A stretch of 64,000 nt of DNA from positions 101,487 to 165,486 of the forward strand of contig NZ_JAHVKO010000007.1 in NCBI RefSeq assembly GCF_019800665.1, written 5' to 3'. Source of the DNA: Microbulbifer agarilyticus. Lineage in GTDB: Bacteria > Pseudomonadota > Gammaproteobacteria > Pseudomonadales > Cellvibrionaceae. Positions 63,895 to 64,000 of this stretch are shown here, one piece after another. How positions within the stretch are numbered: position 1 is the first letter of the stretch; each line of letters starts with the position of its first letter. The notes beneath the pieces were generated by a model that worked only from the letters and a program-made list of their open reading frames with translations, had not been told where the DNA came from and made no database searches. Position numbers and translations under genes: made by a program.

Positions 63895-64000
63895 ATGAAT
63901 AAGGTAATTGCGTTTTTTCTTGTTTGTGTTTCTTTTTACACCGAAGCCTGGGAATGCAACAACGAGAATAGATACAAGCAGTCAATAGGTGCGCATGCTG
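63895..64000 (+). CDS. Cassette 15: partial gene for an exported protein
   Basis: The frame starts at ATG 63895 and runs off the window. The first residues MNKVIAFFLVCVSFYTEAW look like a signal peptide. Only 35 codons are visible, so nothing more can be said. Confidence 0.5.
   Translation, partial: MNKVIAFFLVCVSFYTEAWECNNENRYKQSIGAHA

Larger units (their letters stand above)
56640..64000 (+). mobile_element. Integron gene-cassette array (continues past the window)
   Basis: Fourteen attC sites, all in one orientation, alternate with small plus-strand genes, one per cassette, from a core-like GTTAAGC at 56640 to the window end. Sites start with a (R)YYYAAC-like end, usually followed by AAGGCCGGGCAA, and finish GCCCCTGCCGGCGGCGTTA. 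This is the layout of chromosomal integrons. The genes are AT-rich relative to the flank and mostly unrecognisable. No tyrosine recombinase of the IntI type is encoded in the window. Confidence 0.93.

Overview
The window reads as a chromosomal segment of a marine-type gammaproteobacterium. The order asd / usg-like / fimV / truA / trpF / (trpBA) / accD / folC / SPOR protein / cvpA / purF / metZ is the one known from Pseudomonas and relatives. The general gene content (TIGR04219 outer-membrane protein, glucosylglycerate genes, moderately high GC) fits the Cellvibrionales, for example a Microbulbifer-like organism. That assignment is inference: no rRNA or tRNA gene is visible.

Region 1 (1-5.98 kb): two tandem DUF4389 membrane proteins, sixA, an alpha/beta hydrolase, a lone CHMI-type tautomerase, folE, prmB and aroC, closed by a strong bidirectional terminator. 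Region 2 (6.0-12.3 kb): an outer-membrane barrel protein, a LysR regulator divergent from leuCDB, then asd. Region 3 (12.5-27.7 kb): a catalytically dead Asd paralogue, fimV, truA, trpFBA, accD, folC, a SPOR protein, cvpA, purF and metZ. Region 4 (27.7-33.1 kb): moxR-DUF58-tgpA and an MFS exporter. Region 5 (33.1-37.0 kb, minus strand): a three-gene glucosylglycerate cluster (phosphatase, synthase, GH13_18 phosphorylase). Region 6 (37.4-45.2 kb): glycine-zipper protein, sppA, DUF2069, wrbA, an ArsC-like reductase, YihY, a TlpA-like lipoprotein and a cystine symporter. Region 7 (45.3-51.0 kb): envelope and stress-type genes, comprising an 11-residue-repeat exported protein, an ECF sigma operon ending in DUF3106, a second glycine-zipper protein, a PepSY protein and a PhoPQ-like two-component system. 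Region 8 (51.0-56.3 kb): polysaccharide deacetylase, a glycosyltransferase with a (Glu-Gly-Val)n tail encoded by a 9-bp tandem repeat, a PAP2 phosphatase, a saccharopine-dehydrogenase-like protein, DUF1653, DUF3301 and a short-chain dehydrogenase.

Region 9 (about 56.64 kb to the window end) is the most unusual part: a sedentary-type integron cassette array. Fourteen attC sites separate small, AT-rich, same-strand genes, nearly one gene per cassette, and a fifteenth cassette runs off the end. Nine or ten attC sites belong to one long family (about 117-145 bp) with a long imperfect palindrome. Four are shorter or different and may be imports. No integron integrase is visible in the window, and none lies on the side where the orientation of the cassettes predicts it. 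Most cassette genes are not recognisable. Exceptions are a CPCC cysteine-rich protein, a SUFU-like protein and a possible PLDc_N-like membrane protein. Many of the others have a signal peptide or membrane segments.

Starts given here are often internal to the longest open frame; the reason is stated where a Shine-Dalgarno sequence or family N-terminus decided it.
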